Assembly: GCF_014192575.1 (NCBI RefSeq)
Contig: NZ_JACHYC010000007.1
Span: 124,001 to 188,000 of the forward strand
Direction: 5' to 3'
Source of the DNA: Variovorax sp. Sphag1AA
GTDB taxonomy: Bacteria > Pseudomonadota > Gammaproteobacteria > Burkholderiales > Burkholderiaceae_C
DNA: 64,000 nucleotides
Position 1 is the stretch's first letter. Each line of letters opens with the position of its first letter. The notes under the pieces were generated by a model. That model ran no database searches. It saw only the letters and a list, made by a program, of their open reading frames with translations, and was not told the origin of the DNA. The position numbers and the translations under genes are program-made. This document shows, piece by piece, positions 49,308-58,418 of this stretch.

Positions 49308-50347
49308 TGATGCGCGCCGTCGTCTATCGCGAACCGGGCCGCGTCGAAGTGGCCGACGTGCCCCGTCCCGTGCTGGTGGCAGACACGGACGCGATCGTGC
49401 GAGTGCACCTGGCCGGCATCTGCGGCACCGATCTGCATGTGGTGCGCGGGGACTTCCAGGGCATGCATCCGGGCATGGTGGTCGGCCACGAGTTCGTCGG
49501 CGAGGTGGTCGAAGCCGGCGCGGCGGTCAAGCGCTTTCGCATCGGCGATCGGGTGATGTCCTCCGACTTCACTGCGTGCGGCCGTTGCCACTGGTGCGAC
49601 GAAGGCGACCACTGGCACTGCGGCGAGCGAGCCTTCTTCGGCACCGGCACCGCGTTCGGCCCGTCCCTGTCAGGTGCCCAGGCCGAGTATGTGCGGGTGC
49701 CGCATGCGGATACCACGCTGGGCGAGCTGCCGGCCGGCTGCTCGCCGGAAGCTGGTCTCTTGATGGCCGACAACCTGGCGACCGGCTGGATCGCTGCCGA
49801 GCGCGCCGGTGTGGGCGCGGGCGATACCGTCGTGGTGATGGGCGGCGGCGCTGTGGGCCAGTTGACCGCGCTCTCTGCGCAAGCGCTGGCAGCCGGCATC
49901 GTGATTGTCATCGAGCCGAGCGAAGGTCGACGGGACTTCGCTCGCGCGCAAGGCAACCTGGCGGTGCATCCGGACGAGGCATCCGCGCTCGTGGGTCGGC
50001 TGACCGATGGCCGCGGTGCCGACGCAGTCCTGGAGGCAGTCGGGAGCGCCGGGCCGCTGGATGCGGCACTCGCGCTGCTCCGGCCTCGAGGACGCGTGGT
50101 TTCGGTCGGCGCGCACGCGGCCGAGAGCTGGTCCTTTCCCTTGGCGCGCGCCTTCGCTGCCGAGCTGAGCGTCAGCTTTGCCATCGGCAACGCGATCCGC
50201 CTGCGCCGCAAGCTCCTGCGCCTCGTGGCCAGCGGCGCCTTTGACCCGACGGTCGTGATCGACGCACGCGGGGCGCTGGCCGATGCGCCGGCGCTCTACG
50301 CCGAACTGGGCGCGCAGCGCCGCCTCAAGGCGGTAGTCTCCCCCTAG
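49307..50347 (+). CDS. Zinc-dependent alcohol dehydrogenase (MDR family), BMC operon
   Basis: A 346-residue medium-chain zinc dehydrogenase. Catalytic zinc ligands are in GICGTDLHVV and GHEFVGEVVEAG; the structural zinc cysteines are in CGRCHWCDEGDHWHC. The NAD site is VVVMGGGAVGQLTALSAQAL. It should interconvert an alcohol or polyol with an aldehyde or ketone and could regenerate NAD+ for the acylating ALDH. The ATG overlaps the stop of the fused dehydrogenase (TGATG). No encapsulation helix is visible at either end. Confidence 0.92.
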   Translation: MMRAVVYREPGRVEVADVPRPVLVADTDAIVRVHLAGICGTDLHVVRGDFQGMHPGMVVGHEFVGEVVEAGAAVKRFRIGDRVMSSDFTACGRCHWCDEGDHWHCGERAFFGTGTAFGPSLSGAQAEYVRVPHADTTLGELPAGCSPEAGLLMADNLATGWIAAERAGVGAGDTVVVMGGGAVGQLTALSAQALAAGIVIVIEPSEGRRDFARAQGNLAVHPDEASALVGRLTDGRGADAVLEAVGSAGPLDAALALLRPRGRVVSVGAHAAESWSFPLARAFAAELSVSFAIGNAIRLRRKLLRLVASGAFDPTVVIDARGALADAPALYAELGAQRRLKAVVSP

Positions 50348-50380
50348 TGCACCGGGGCACGGCATCGCACACTGGTGGCA

Positions 50381-52597
50381 ATGACCAACCATTTTTCGAT
50401 GATGAGTGCCCTCCCGCGCGTACCACTCACTCTGGCAAGACTCCTGTCTCCCATTGGCGAGGCCGCCATGCTCGGGCGGTCGGAATTGCTGGTGGCGCAG
50501 ATCGAGCACGCACTGTCCCAGCTCTTTCCTGGCGCGCAGAGTCAGATGCTGCTGCATTCCGCAGGCATCTGGCGACGGTGGGCGAGTCCCGACGAAGTGG
50601 ACGATGTTGCGCGCCTCGTGGTCCCCGCAGAGATGCAGCACTGGACCACGCCGCGTGCGTTCGCACCTGGCAGGCTCTATGTGCCGCTCACGCCCGGCGC
50701 GGTCGGCGCGTTGGTGGAGCATGTCTCCGGGGCACTGGAGCCTTCCGACGAACTCGAGGTCTTGCGGCAGTACGCCACGCTGGCCATGCAGACCTGCGAG
50801 CGCCAACGCCTGGCGCGCCAGGGCCTTGAAGAAGTGCAGGCCGTTCAGCGCGTGGCCGAACGCATCCTCAAGAGCCATGACCTGAACGAGATCCTGCTTC
50901 ACATCACGATGGAGGCCAAGCGCCTCCTGTCCTCCGACATCTGCGGTGTGCTGCTGCGCGAAGGGGACGAGATCGTCATGCGGCGCTGTGTGGGCAACAT
51001 GTCGCCGGAGACCGCCGTATTGCGCATGGGGCCCGGCCAGGGACTTGCGGGACTCGTGCTCGCCCGTCGCGCACCCTCCTCCGTCGACGACTACGTGAGC
51101 AGCGGCACCATCAGTCGCGACTTCTTCCATCTGGCCGAAGCGGAGGCGGTGCGATCGGCGCTGGCCGCGCCCCTGCTGGGGCGCGAGCAGACCATCGGCG
51201 TGCTCGAGGTCTGGCGCAGGCGCGCATCGACCTTTACCGATGCGGACAACAGCCGCCTTGTTGCGCTGGCCAATCTGGCGTCCATCGCCATCGAGAACGC
51301 CGAACTGTATGCCTCGCAGAAGCAGTCCGTCGAACAACTGGCTCAGGCCAATCTGGCACTCAACCAGCGCTACGACACGGTCGAAGGACTGTCCAAGCTC
51401 ACGCAGGACCTGATGCAACTGCTGCTCGACGGCGGTGGCCTGAACGCAATCGTGGCCGGGGCCAGCAGCTACTTGGGTGCCGCCGTCGTCCTCGTGGATC
51501 TTGACGGAACCCTGCTGGCCCATGCGGGGCAAGGAAGGCCCGAGGGAGAGATGCTGGACGAACTGCAGGCGTGGCTGGCGCGAAACACCCGCACGAGGGA
51601 ACCCCAGCCTCTGGCACTGCAGTCCATGAACTGGCGTGCGCACCCGATGTCCGTCGGCAACGAAACGGTGGCCTGGGTGCTCGGCGAAGTGGGGCCCCTT
51701 CAAAACGACCTTACGGCGCTCGCACTGGCGCAGGTGGCGATCGTCGGCGCCCTGCATCGACTGGAACAGCGTGCGGCCAGTCGCGCGCGCTCCGAGACCA
51801 TCGATGCCATCGTCTGGGACCTGTTGCAAGCGGAGGAGCCTACGCGCACTGCAGCGATGGACCGCGCGGCCGATGCACGGCTGGATTTGTCAGGGCCGCT
51901 GCGGCTGTTCATCGCGGAGCTCGGGCCTACGACCAGTGGCAGCGCGGAGCCCCTGCAGTCCGCAATGCGTCGCCAGGTCCTGGATGTGATCGGCGAAGTG
52001 CGGCCGCAAGGCGTGCGAGCCGTTGCCTTGCGCGGACTGTCTCTTGCGATCCTCTGCACGGACGGCGCGCTGGACGACATCGAGCGCCTCGCCGTGCAGC
52101 TCGCTCGTCGGTTGCAGGATCGCTTGACCGGGCGCATGGTGCTCATCGGCGGCAGCAGTGCCTGTCCCAGCGCGCACAAGCTCCACGTCGCGTTCCGCGA
52201 ATCCCAGATAGCCCTGGACGTAGCGCGCCAGTTGCAGCGCAGCGGCGCCGTTGTCTACGACCGCGCCGGCGTGCTCGGCCTCCTGCTGGGCCTGCGCCAC
52301 GAGGCAGGCATGCAGCGATTCCTCGCGCTCAACCTGGGCCGCCTGCTGCACGAAGACGAGAAATCCCGCGAGCAGCTTCTGCAAACCCTTCGGATTTTTT
52401 TCGACGTCAACTGTTCTCACGAAGCGGCGGCACAGCGACTCGGTGTACATCGCAAGACGATTGCCAATCGCATCGCCAAGGTTTCAGAGCTTACAGGCCT
52501 CGACTTTTCGACTCACGATGATCGCTTGGTGGCCGACATTTCTCTGTATGTCCATCGACTGCTCAGCGGCGGCTCGACGGACGAGCGTTCACCCTGA
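50381..52597 (+). CDS. GAF-domain PucR/CdaR-type transcriptional regulator
   Basis: A 738-residue regulator. An N-terminal region of about 150 residues of unknown fold is followed by a GAF domain (about 165-310; DICGVLLREGDEIVMRRCVG, GLAGLVLARRAPSSVDDYVS, AAPLLGREQTIGVLEVWRR), a coiled linker, a second sensory region, and a C-terminal PucR-type helix-turn-helix (LQTLRIFFDVNCSHEAAAQR, LGVHRKTIANRIAKVSE). It lies just after the right BMC operon and probably activates the locus when the substrate or a product is bound by the GAF domain. A GTG two codons upstream is an alternative start. Confidence 0.9.
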   Translation: MTNHFSMMSALPRVPLTLARLLSPIGEAAMLGRSELLVAQIEHALSQLFPGAQSQMLLHSAGIWRRWASPDEVDDVARLVVPAEMQHWTTPRAFAPGRLYVPLTPGAVGALVEHVSGALEPSDELEVLRQYATLAMQTCERQRLARQGLEEVQAVQRVAERILKSHDLNEILLHITMEAKRLLSSDICGVLLREGDEIVMRRCVGNMSPETAVLRMGPGQGLAGLVLARRAPSSVDDYVSSGTISRDFFHLAEAEAVRSALAAPLLGREQTIGVLEVWRRRASTFTDADNSRLVALANLASIAIENAELYASQKQSVEQLAQANLALNQRYDTVEGLSKLTQDLMQLLLDGGGLNAIVAGASSYLGAAVVLVDLDGTLLAHAGQGRPEGEMLDELQAWLARNTRTREPQPLALQSMNWRAHPMSVGNETVAWVLGEVGPLQNDLTALALAQVAIVGALHRLEQRAASRARSETIDAIVWDLLQAEEPTRTAAMDRAADARLDLSGPLRLFIAELGPTTSGSAEPLQSAMRRQVLDVIGEVRPQGVRAVALRGLSLAILCTDGALDDIERLAVQLARRLQDRLTGRMVLIGGSSACPSAHKLHVAFRESQIALDVARQLQRSGAVVYDRAGVLGLLLGLRHEAGMQRFLALNLGRLLHEDEKSREQLLQTLRIFFDVNCSHEAAAQRLGVHRKTIANRIAKVSELTGLDFSTHDDRLVADISLYVHRLLSGGSTDERSP

Positions 52598-52704
52598 GCC
52601 CCGGCTTGCCAATCAGCCACCTGGCCACGCGCGGCTTGTGTCAGCCGCTTCGAAGCGAAAGCGGCCGAGCGAATGGGGTCATCGGGGTTGGCCGAAGGGG
52701 CTAA

Positions 52705-52932
52705 CGCCCGATGAAATCCAAGGAGAAGCGGGAGCATCCAGTGGTCTGGGCGCAGCAGATCAGATACCAACGCGTCACGACCGCGACCGCCTTGCCTGAT
52801 CCGATGCTCATCGATGAAGCCGATGCAGCGCGAATCGTAGCTATTGTCCCGGTTGTCGCCCATCACCATTCCCTTACCACGTTTCGAGCAGATTACCTTC
52901 CGAGTGACGGGCGATAGCAATGGCGTTCCCAA
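52705..52932 (-). pseudogene. Fragment of signal peptidase I (lepB C-terminus)
   Basis: The minus strand encodes GKGMVMGDNRDNSYDSRCIG followed by FIDEHRIRQGGRGRDALVSD. The first part is box E of signal peptidase I (MGDNRDNSxDSR); the rest follows the usual C-terminal strand. The catalytic serine and lysine domains are absent, so it is a truncated relic. It lies right after the BMC regulator and may mark an integration junction. Confidence 0.6.
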
Positions 52933-53121
52933 TCTGCAGTTGATGCGCGAACTAGTTGCGATTCAAAGTCCGATGAGTGAACATCGTGCCAGGGCGTGAG
53001 GAATACTGTGCTCCCCATCTTTTGGGATGCTGCGAGCTCCTCCGCGCACTATTCTTGCTTGCAGGCCTCGTCTGGCTTATCGATTCGGCTCAGGTGGCGC
53101 GGTAGCGCTGGAGGGAAATCA

Positions 53122-53334
53122 ATGAAGAGCATCCCGTGGATCGCCTGTGGATTCTTCCTGTTCGGCATGGCGGCCTACCTTTTCCTCTCTTGGTTCCTAA
53201 ACAGTTCGTCCTTCGAGCACTACTCAAATCTTGTCTACGCAGCAGGCGTCATAGGTGGACTCGCAGGTATGTTTCTCTCGAGACGAGTCTCGAACGCGGC
53301 TAAGCCCGGCCCACGCTCGGGAGATGGAACGTGA
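53122..53334 (+). CDS. Small membrane protein (70 aa)
   Basis: A 70-residue protein with two membrane segments (IPWIACGFFLFGMAAYLFLS and LVYAAGVIGGLAGMFLS) and a basic C-terminus. GGAGGG precedes the ATG. Its stop overlaps the GTG start of the lipoprotein gene, so it opens a three-gene operon. No family is recognised. Confidence 0.6.
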   Translation: MKSIPWIACGFFLFGMAAYLFLSWFLNSSSFEHYSNLVYAAGVIGGLAGMFLSRRVSNAAKPGPRSGDGT

Positions 53335-54122
53335 ACTGCTTCAATAGGATTTCGGCGCGCTTCCTATCGGTCACGCTGTTAGTAGCCAGCCTGATCGGCT
53401 GCGCCGCCCCTCCCAATGCTGACGGCATAACAATGCACACGTGGCGAAAGATCACATGGAATCCTACCAACCCATGGCAAGGACCAACCTCGGCGATGTA
53501 CACGTATGTCCTCGTGGGCGACGGCGCAGAGCAAGGCAGCACAGTGGACGCCGACCGAGCTCGAGGTGCATTGAAGAGCCTTTTGCAACTCATTGAACAG
53601 ACACAGGCAGTAGCTAAGTCGGACTCACCGTTCCCTCAGCCCATTGCTGCTCGAATGAATCAGTTCGGCGTACCAACCAAGAAAGGGATCGATCCGCGTG
53701 CTTCGGTTGGATTGGAGGAATACGATTTCAATCTGGCGCAAGAGTATCGCCGGTGGTTCCAGGTCATTACGGCCAAGGATCCACGTTTGAACGGCGCACT
53801 GGCCGGCTCTGGACCTTACCTCGTTGCCACGCGAGCACCGATTGCGATGCTCGTCGGCGAGGCGCAGGGGCAGCGCGCCGTTGTCGCAGAGTCACCCGTG
53901 CTTGTGATGGACATGTCCGGCCGGACGGCGGCTTCGGTTCCCTACTATGTGGGGGCTTTCAAGGTCGCAGTTACGGAAGCCCAGCCAGACTCGGCGATGC
54001 TGCAGCCCATGAAGCCGGTAATTGTTCAGTACCTAGTTGATGCAAACCACGCAATTCCGATCCTGGAGGAGTTCTGGAGCAAGTCGCGCGAGATGTTTGT
54101 TCAACCTCGGAAGAAAGCGTAA
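53331..54122 (+). CDS. Lipoprotein of unknown function
   Basis: A 263-residue lipoprotein (lipobox SLIGC, about residues 20-24) starting at GTG. The mature part is mixed alpha/beta (GPTSAMYTYVLVGDGAEQGS, LEEYDFNLAQEYRRWFQVIT, SVPYYVGAFKVAVTEAQPDS) with no named domain. It is followed after 5 bases by a second lipoprotein with a lipase-like fold. The pair could be an effector/immunity or an envelope lipid-processing unit. Confidence 0.7.
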   Translation: MNCFNRISARFLSVTLLVASLIGCAAPPNADGITMHTWRKITWNPTNPWQGPTSAMYTYVLVGDGAEQGSTVDADRARGALKSLLQLIEQTQAVAKSDSPFPQPIAARMNQFGVPTKKGIDPRASVGLEEYDFNLAQEYRRWFQVITAKDPRLNGALAGSGPYLVATRAPIAMLVGEAQGQRAVVAESPVLVMDMSGRTAASVPYYVGAFKVAVTEAQPDSAMLQPMKPVIVQYLVDANHAIPILEEFWSKSREMFVQPRKKA

Positions 54123-54127
54123 CGGGG

Positions 54128-55600
54128 ATGCGAGCCTTCTTGGCCTTCATCGCCGTGCTTCTGTCAGCGTGCAACACACCACCGCATGTCCGACAACTTT
54201 CGCTTCCCGTGCCGGTGGCCGAGCCGTCCGCGCTGAACGGAGGGTTCAGGGGAATGGACCGCATCGGTCGAGGCCCCGACGGAAAGCAAAATCTCAATGT
54301 TTTGCTTGTCCACGGGATCGGCTGGACCCAGGACGCGAAAGCGCAGCCTTTTGGGCACGACCTCCATGCTGCCCTTGGTAAGTTCATCGGGTATACCGCC
54401 GATCCCTTCATGCAGAGCACGCGCCTCTGTCCGCAATCGGCGCGAAGTGGTCAGATAGCGACCAAGGCGACGGCTGGCGGTTTGAAACTGCACCTCAAAG
54501 GGAGTCAGCGCTTTCGGTCCGATGACCCTCAGGCGCCTTTCAATATCTGGATCGTTGGATGCCTTGATCGCACAAGAATCGAGACGCCGGACGGCGGCAC
54601 CATCACGATTTATCGGCTCTTGTGGGACGATGCCTTCTACAACGCCTTTGACTATCCGCTCGTGGGCTATGACGATGGGATTCAGACCGGTCACGAAGAG
54701 CCCCAGGCGAACTACGGAGGTTATGAGGACCTCGCGGCGCTTCGCCGATCTGGTACACGCAAGATTCGCGATAGCGTGCTGACATATGGCATGACCGACG
54801 CCGCGCTCTACATGGGACCGGTCGGCCAACTTATGCGAGAAGCCGTTCTGGGTGCGATCTGCACCACCATCAACGATGCAACCGGCCAGACCATGGATTT
54901 CGAGAAGCTTGACGAACCGGGACAGCACTCTCGCTATATAGATGTCGACACGGCGTCGGCCTGCACGTCGGCGGCTGACGCCAAATCTGCGCCTGTCGCG
55001 ATCGTCGCGGAGAGCCTTGGCAGCAGAATGGTTTTTGACGTCCTTAGCAAGGATCGGGACGAAGCTCTCGCTCGCAAACTTGAACAGGTTTCCGGTGGTG
55101 AGCTTGAGGTTTATTTGATGGCAAATCAGATTCCCCTCGTTGCCGCGTCGAGGCTGTCAAGGGTGGGTGACGAGACCCGTAGCTCGACCCCGGCGCGTAC
55201 CCGCACCAAAGTAAAGTACGTAGCCTTCACTGAGGTTGACGACCTCTTGAGCTATGAGCTCGTTCCTTACTTCGAGCACCTCGCCTACCTACGCTGTCGG
55301 TTAGACGAGAAAGGAGTGCCACAGAACCCGCAATGCGGAGCGGCAAATCCCACCAGTATGGTCCGCCAGCTGAAGGGAGATTCTCAACGTAGAACGGCAT
55401 TGGTCGACGAGCTTGGATTTGACGTTGTCGACGTTCGTGTCAAGTTCAGTCCCCCTATCTTTCCGCTGGCTCTGAATTACGCGGATTACCAGGAGGCGCA
55501 CACCGGCTACTTGCGCAATGAGCAGGTCCGGCAAGCGTTGATTTGCGGTGCCGAAGATGGAAAGGTGGCTCTCTCGCAAATGGGAGGCTGCAAAAAGTAG
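54128..55600 (+). CDS. Lipoprotein with alpha/beta-hydrolase (lipase-like) fold
   Basis: A 490-residue lipoprotein: lipobox LLSAC near residue 15, then an alpha/beta-hydrolase domain with the oxyanion block NVLLVHGIGWT (about 58-68) and the nucleophile elbow VAESLGSRMVFD (about 298-309; the usual GxSxG reads ESLGS). Later blocks include LEVYLMANQIPLVAAS and the strand KVKYVAFTEVDDLLSYELVP. It resembles no named lipase family closely. A surface or periplasmic esterase or phospholipase is likely. The glycine-to-glutamate change in the elbow may affect activity. Confidence 0.75.
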   Translation: MRAFLAFIAVLLSACNTPPHVRQLSLPVPVAEPSALNGGFRGMDRIGRGPDGKQNLNVLLVHGIGWTQDAKAQPFGHDLHAALGKFIGYTADPFMQSTRLCPQSARSGQIATKATAGGLKLHLKGSQRFRSDDPQAPFNIWIVGCLDRTRIETPDGGTITIYRLLWDDAFYNAFDYPLVGYDDGIQTGHEEPQANYGGYEDLAALRRSGTRKIRDSVLTYGMTDAALYMGPVGQLMREAVLGAICTTINDATGQTMDFEKLDEPGQHSRYIDVDTASACTSAADAKSAPVAIVAESLGSRMVFDVLSKDRDEALARKLEQVSGGELEVYLMANQIPLVAASRLSRVGDETRSSTPARTRTKVKYVAFTEVDDLLSYELVPYFEHLAYLRCRLDEKGVPQNPQCGAANPTSMVRQLKGDSQRRTALVDELGFDVVDVRVKFSPPIFPLALNYADYQEAHTGYLRNEQVRQALICGAEDGKVALSQMGGCKK

Positions 55601-56606
55601 GTACGCGCAGGACACCAGTGGCCTCAAGCGCGCGCTTAGCCGGATAGCTCGTGCGAGCCGGAAGGGGCCGATGAACGAGGTCGCCGAAGTTCGGCGCACG
55701 CGCGGGGTCCCGAAGCCCGGGATCGCGCTTCGCAAACCAGGCGCAACAGTAGCGCATGGCCGACGCGTAGGAGGCGAGCGCATTCGCCGACTCGCCCTGG
55801 CGCAGGAGGGCGCGGGCGGCCCCGTACCCTCGGCCGAGGACCGTTCGGTTGGCCTGCCGATTCCGCGTTTGTTGCGTGTGCAATTGCTGAGCGTCTGCGC
55901 TGGCGCCCAGTCCACGCCTGCCGTGCGCGCCAAGCGTGAGTACGGGGCTGCCGTGGCCGTCTGGATGCCCGATGCCCAGCCGAGTCCGCCGTGAGGTTGA
56001 GGTCTGCTTCCAAGTGCAGGCGCAGAGCCCGTGGTATCGTCGTATCTGCCGCATCGTGGCATAGGGATAGTCGCGCGTCTGACGCGGAGCACCGGCACGG
56101 GCAAGCCCGCCGTAGTCAGCGCCACCGCCTAGGCCTGCCGATAACCGCCTGTGGTCTCTAGCACGACCAAGACGATGACTGAGCTCATGGGTCGACGGCT
56201 TGTTGGCTTGGCTTACTTGACGACATTCGCCAATCGGCCGCTTGGGCCGCCATCACGGTTGCACCTCCGCGATGGAATTCGTCCAGGGCCAACTCGGGTA
56301 TGGGTGTTCCGCTCTCGTGCCCTGTGGTGCTCTTAACGCGTCGCCGTCTGCCGGCCGCTGCCAATAGAGGTGACTCCATCGGGGCGGTGGCACTCTCGGC
56401 TCTTGAGACGTTACGGAACCAGCCCTTATGGCTTGTCTGGAGACGCCGCCATTGGCGATAGCCAGCGCTGGATCTTGCCCCGTCTTCTCATTGAGGGGCG
56501 CTCTAACTGATAAGAAAAAAGTACTGCTCTTACATCCATTTTGCTAGCATGCGGCCTTTGGTGCATTCAACGAGCAGCGCGTCCCGCAGGCTCGGGTGAG
56601 GATTCA
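55601..56606. other. About 1 kb without an intact gene
   Basis: Frames here are broken. The minus strand around 56.05-56.2 kb keeps a recognisable IS110 transposase piece; the rest has no supported gene. A GGATTC-like purine tract and AT-rich stretch (56505-56540) just upstream of the TPR gene probably hold its promoter. Confidence 0.5.
56060..56190 (-). mobile_element. Remnant of an IS110-family transposase
   Basis: One frame reads IVLVVLETTGGYRQA, a stop, then AVALTTAGLPVPVL, which matches the conserved IS110/IS1111 block VVLEATGGYxxxLAxALxxAGLPVAVVNPRxxRD. A frame change then gives RDYPYATMR. With a stop and a frameshift inside, it is a dead fragment. Confidence 0.6.
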
Positions 56607-58418
56607 ATGAAAGAAGAAGCAGAATTCGCTGAATTACCGCATCAGGTCTTGGCGGAGTATGGGTATGCCATGCACAACCTGCAGCGCGCGGAACGGACGC
56701 TGGTCAATTTTCTTCTGCTCGTGGAGGCTTTGCGATCCCGGCTCCGCGACGACGATGTCTCCCCAGAAGTTATGGAACTACTGATTCGCGATCCGTGGCG
56801 ATACGGATCCGAAATTTCAGGGTCGGTCGACGACGATCTCTCACGCTTTGCGACATTCGCGCTTTCACGACCCGAACTGCGGACAAACGAGTTTCAGCGA
56901 TTCGCTTCGATGAAGGATTGGCTGCTGAACGACTGTCTCCTCGTTATCGCGCAAGATCTTAGCGATGCCAGCTCATCCGTGACCATGGACAGCGTGACCA
57001 CCATGCTTGCGGAGGTCGGCAGGATGTTCTTTGATGCGAACGACCGTCTACATCACGCGGATTCCTTCCTTCAATCCCGGCTTGTGGCGGATTCTTCAGC
57101 CCGCGAGTTGCTGGTAGAACGCACGAGGAGGGAGTTTCGATCGTTCAAGCACTGGCGGGAGTCGAATAGCGGCGACGATTTTTCCCGATTGCTGAAGGGC
57201 GCCGAGTGGGACGTCTCTTCCATGCTCGCCTTCGGCGAGCTGGTGCAGAGCCGCGGCGACACCGCTCGTGCCCTGCACTTTTACCATCGGGCTTTGGCTG
57301 AAGCGGCCGAACGAAGCGACTGGAGCTCGACCGCGCGAGCCCACTTGCTGATCGGAACTGCCGCGACGCAGTCCGGCGAAGCGGCAAGAGCGCAGGAAAG
57401 TTTCATGCGCGCCATTGCAGCGTTTGAGGAGAGTGGCGACATCTGGAGAGGTGCCGAAGCTCGCTACCAGCTTGGGACGGTGCTGCTCGACCTTAGTGAG
57501 GTTGAACAGGCGTACGGCATGTTGCAGTCTGCTGCCGAAGCTGGCCCGAAGGGCGATCGAAGTTTTGCGGCCCGAACGTCGGTTGCATTGGGACGCGCTG
57601 CCGCTTCGATGGGGCGAGTGGACGAGGCTATGACTCATATGAGTAACGGCCTTCATATATATGAGGAAGTGGGAGACAAAAGAGGCCAGGCTGACGTGCG
57701 CCTCGGATTGGGTCGTTTGAGGCGGGTATTGACCGATTTGGATGGAGCCCTCACCTTGCTGGAAAGCGCCGGGGAGGCCTTCCAAGCCCTTAAAGATCCA
57801 GAGGGGGTGGCGCGAACGCGGCTCGAATTGGGCCTTGTCTTGGAGGAGGCGAATCAGACATTCATGCCGGACGCGTGGTACTTGCGTGCCCTGCGTGTCT
57901 TCGAACAGCTTGGAGATCAGGAAGGTGCGTATCGAATCCGCGAACGACTTCAAGGGGCGGGGCTCGCGCTTGAGTCGGAGGAGGAGGGAGCAATCCATTC
58001 CGACCGCCGAGTTCATGTCCTGACGCCAGACGAAGAATCGTCTGTGGTGGATCGACTTCCCAACTGGATCGCCAATTCGCGAGTCACCGACATTGCAAGG
58101 TGCTTCTGGACCGTGCACGGCGACGTCGGCGAAGACGACATGGCGACCTATTTCTTAGAAGAGCGGCCCCAACCGATACGGGTTAAGTTTCTTGGAGATG
58201 CATCGGATGCTTCATCTGAATCTTCGAGGTTCGCTGCCATGGCTCTCTATCCGAATGGGGAGGTCCGCACAGCGGGTGATGTCGCCGTACTGGCTTCCGG
58301 TCACGCAGACCTCACACCGTTTGACTACTGGAGCCTATTGGATCCTGACGGCGACGGTAGTCCAGGACAAACGGCCATTCACATGGATGTCTATCTATTC
58401 GCAGTAGGGGTGGAGTGA
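56607..58418 (+). CDS. TPR-repeat protein coupled to an alpha/beta hydrolase
   Basis: A 603-residue protein. The N-terminal 200 residues are helical without a known domain. Residues about 215-455 hold tetratricopeptide repeats (ALHFYHRALAEAAERSDWSS, ARAQESFMRAIAAFEESGDI, AMTHMSNGLHIYEEVGDKRG, AWYLRALRVFEQLGDQEGAY). The last 110 residues form a separate beta-rich domain ending in an acidic DPDGDGSPGQT loop. TPRs bind partner proteins; the obvious partner is the hydrolase whose ATG overlaps its stop by one base. Confidence 0.8.
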   Translation: MKEEAEFAELPHQVLAEYGYAMHNLQRAERTLVNFLLLVEALRSRLRDDDVSPEVMELLIRDPWRYGSEISGSVDDDLSRFATFALSRPELRTNEFQRFASMKDWLLNDCLLVIAQDLSDASSSVTMDSVTTMLAEVGRMFFDANDRLHHADSFLQSRLVADSSARELLVERTRREFRSFKHWRESNSGDDFSRLLKGAEWDVSSMLAFGELVQSRGDTARALHFYHRALAEAAERSDWSSTARAHLLIGTAATQSGEAARAQESFMRAIAAFEESGDIWRGAEARYQLGTVLLDLSEVEQAYGMLQSAAEAGPKGDRSFAARTSVALGRAAASMGRVDEAMTHMSNGLHIYEEVGDKRGQADVRLGLGRLRRVLTDLDGALTLLESAGEAFQALKDPEGVARTRLELGLVLEEANQTFMPDAWYLRALRVFEQLGDQEGAYRIRERLQGAGLALESEEEGAIHSDRRVHVLTPDEESSVVDRLPNWIANSRVTDIARCFWTVHGDVGEDDMATYFLEERPQPIRVKFLGDASDASSESSRFAAMALYPNGEVRTAGDVAVLASGHADLTPFDYWSLLDPDGDGSPGQTAIHMDVYLFAVGVE

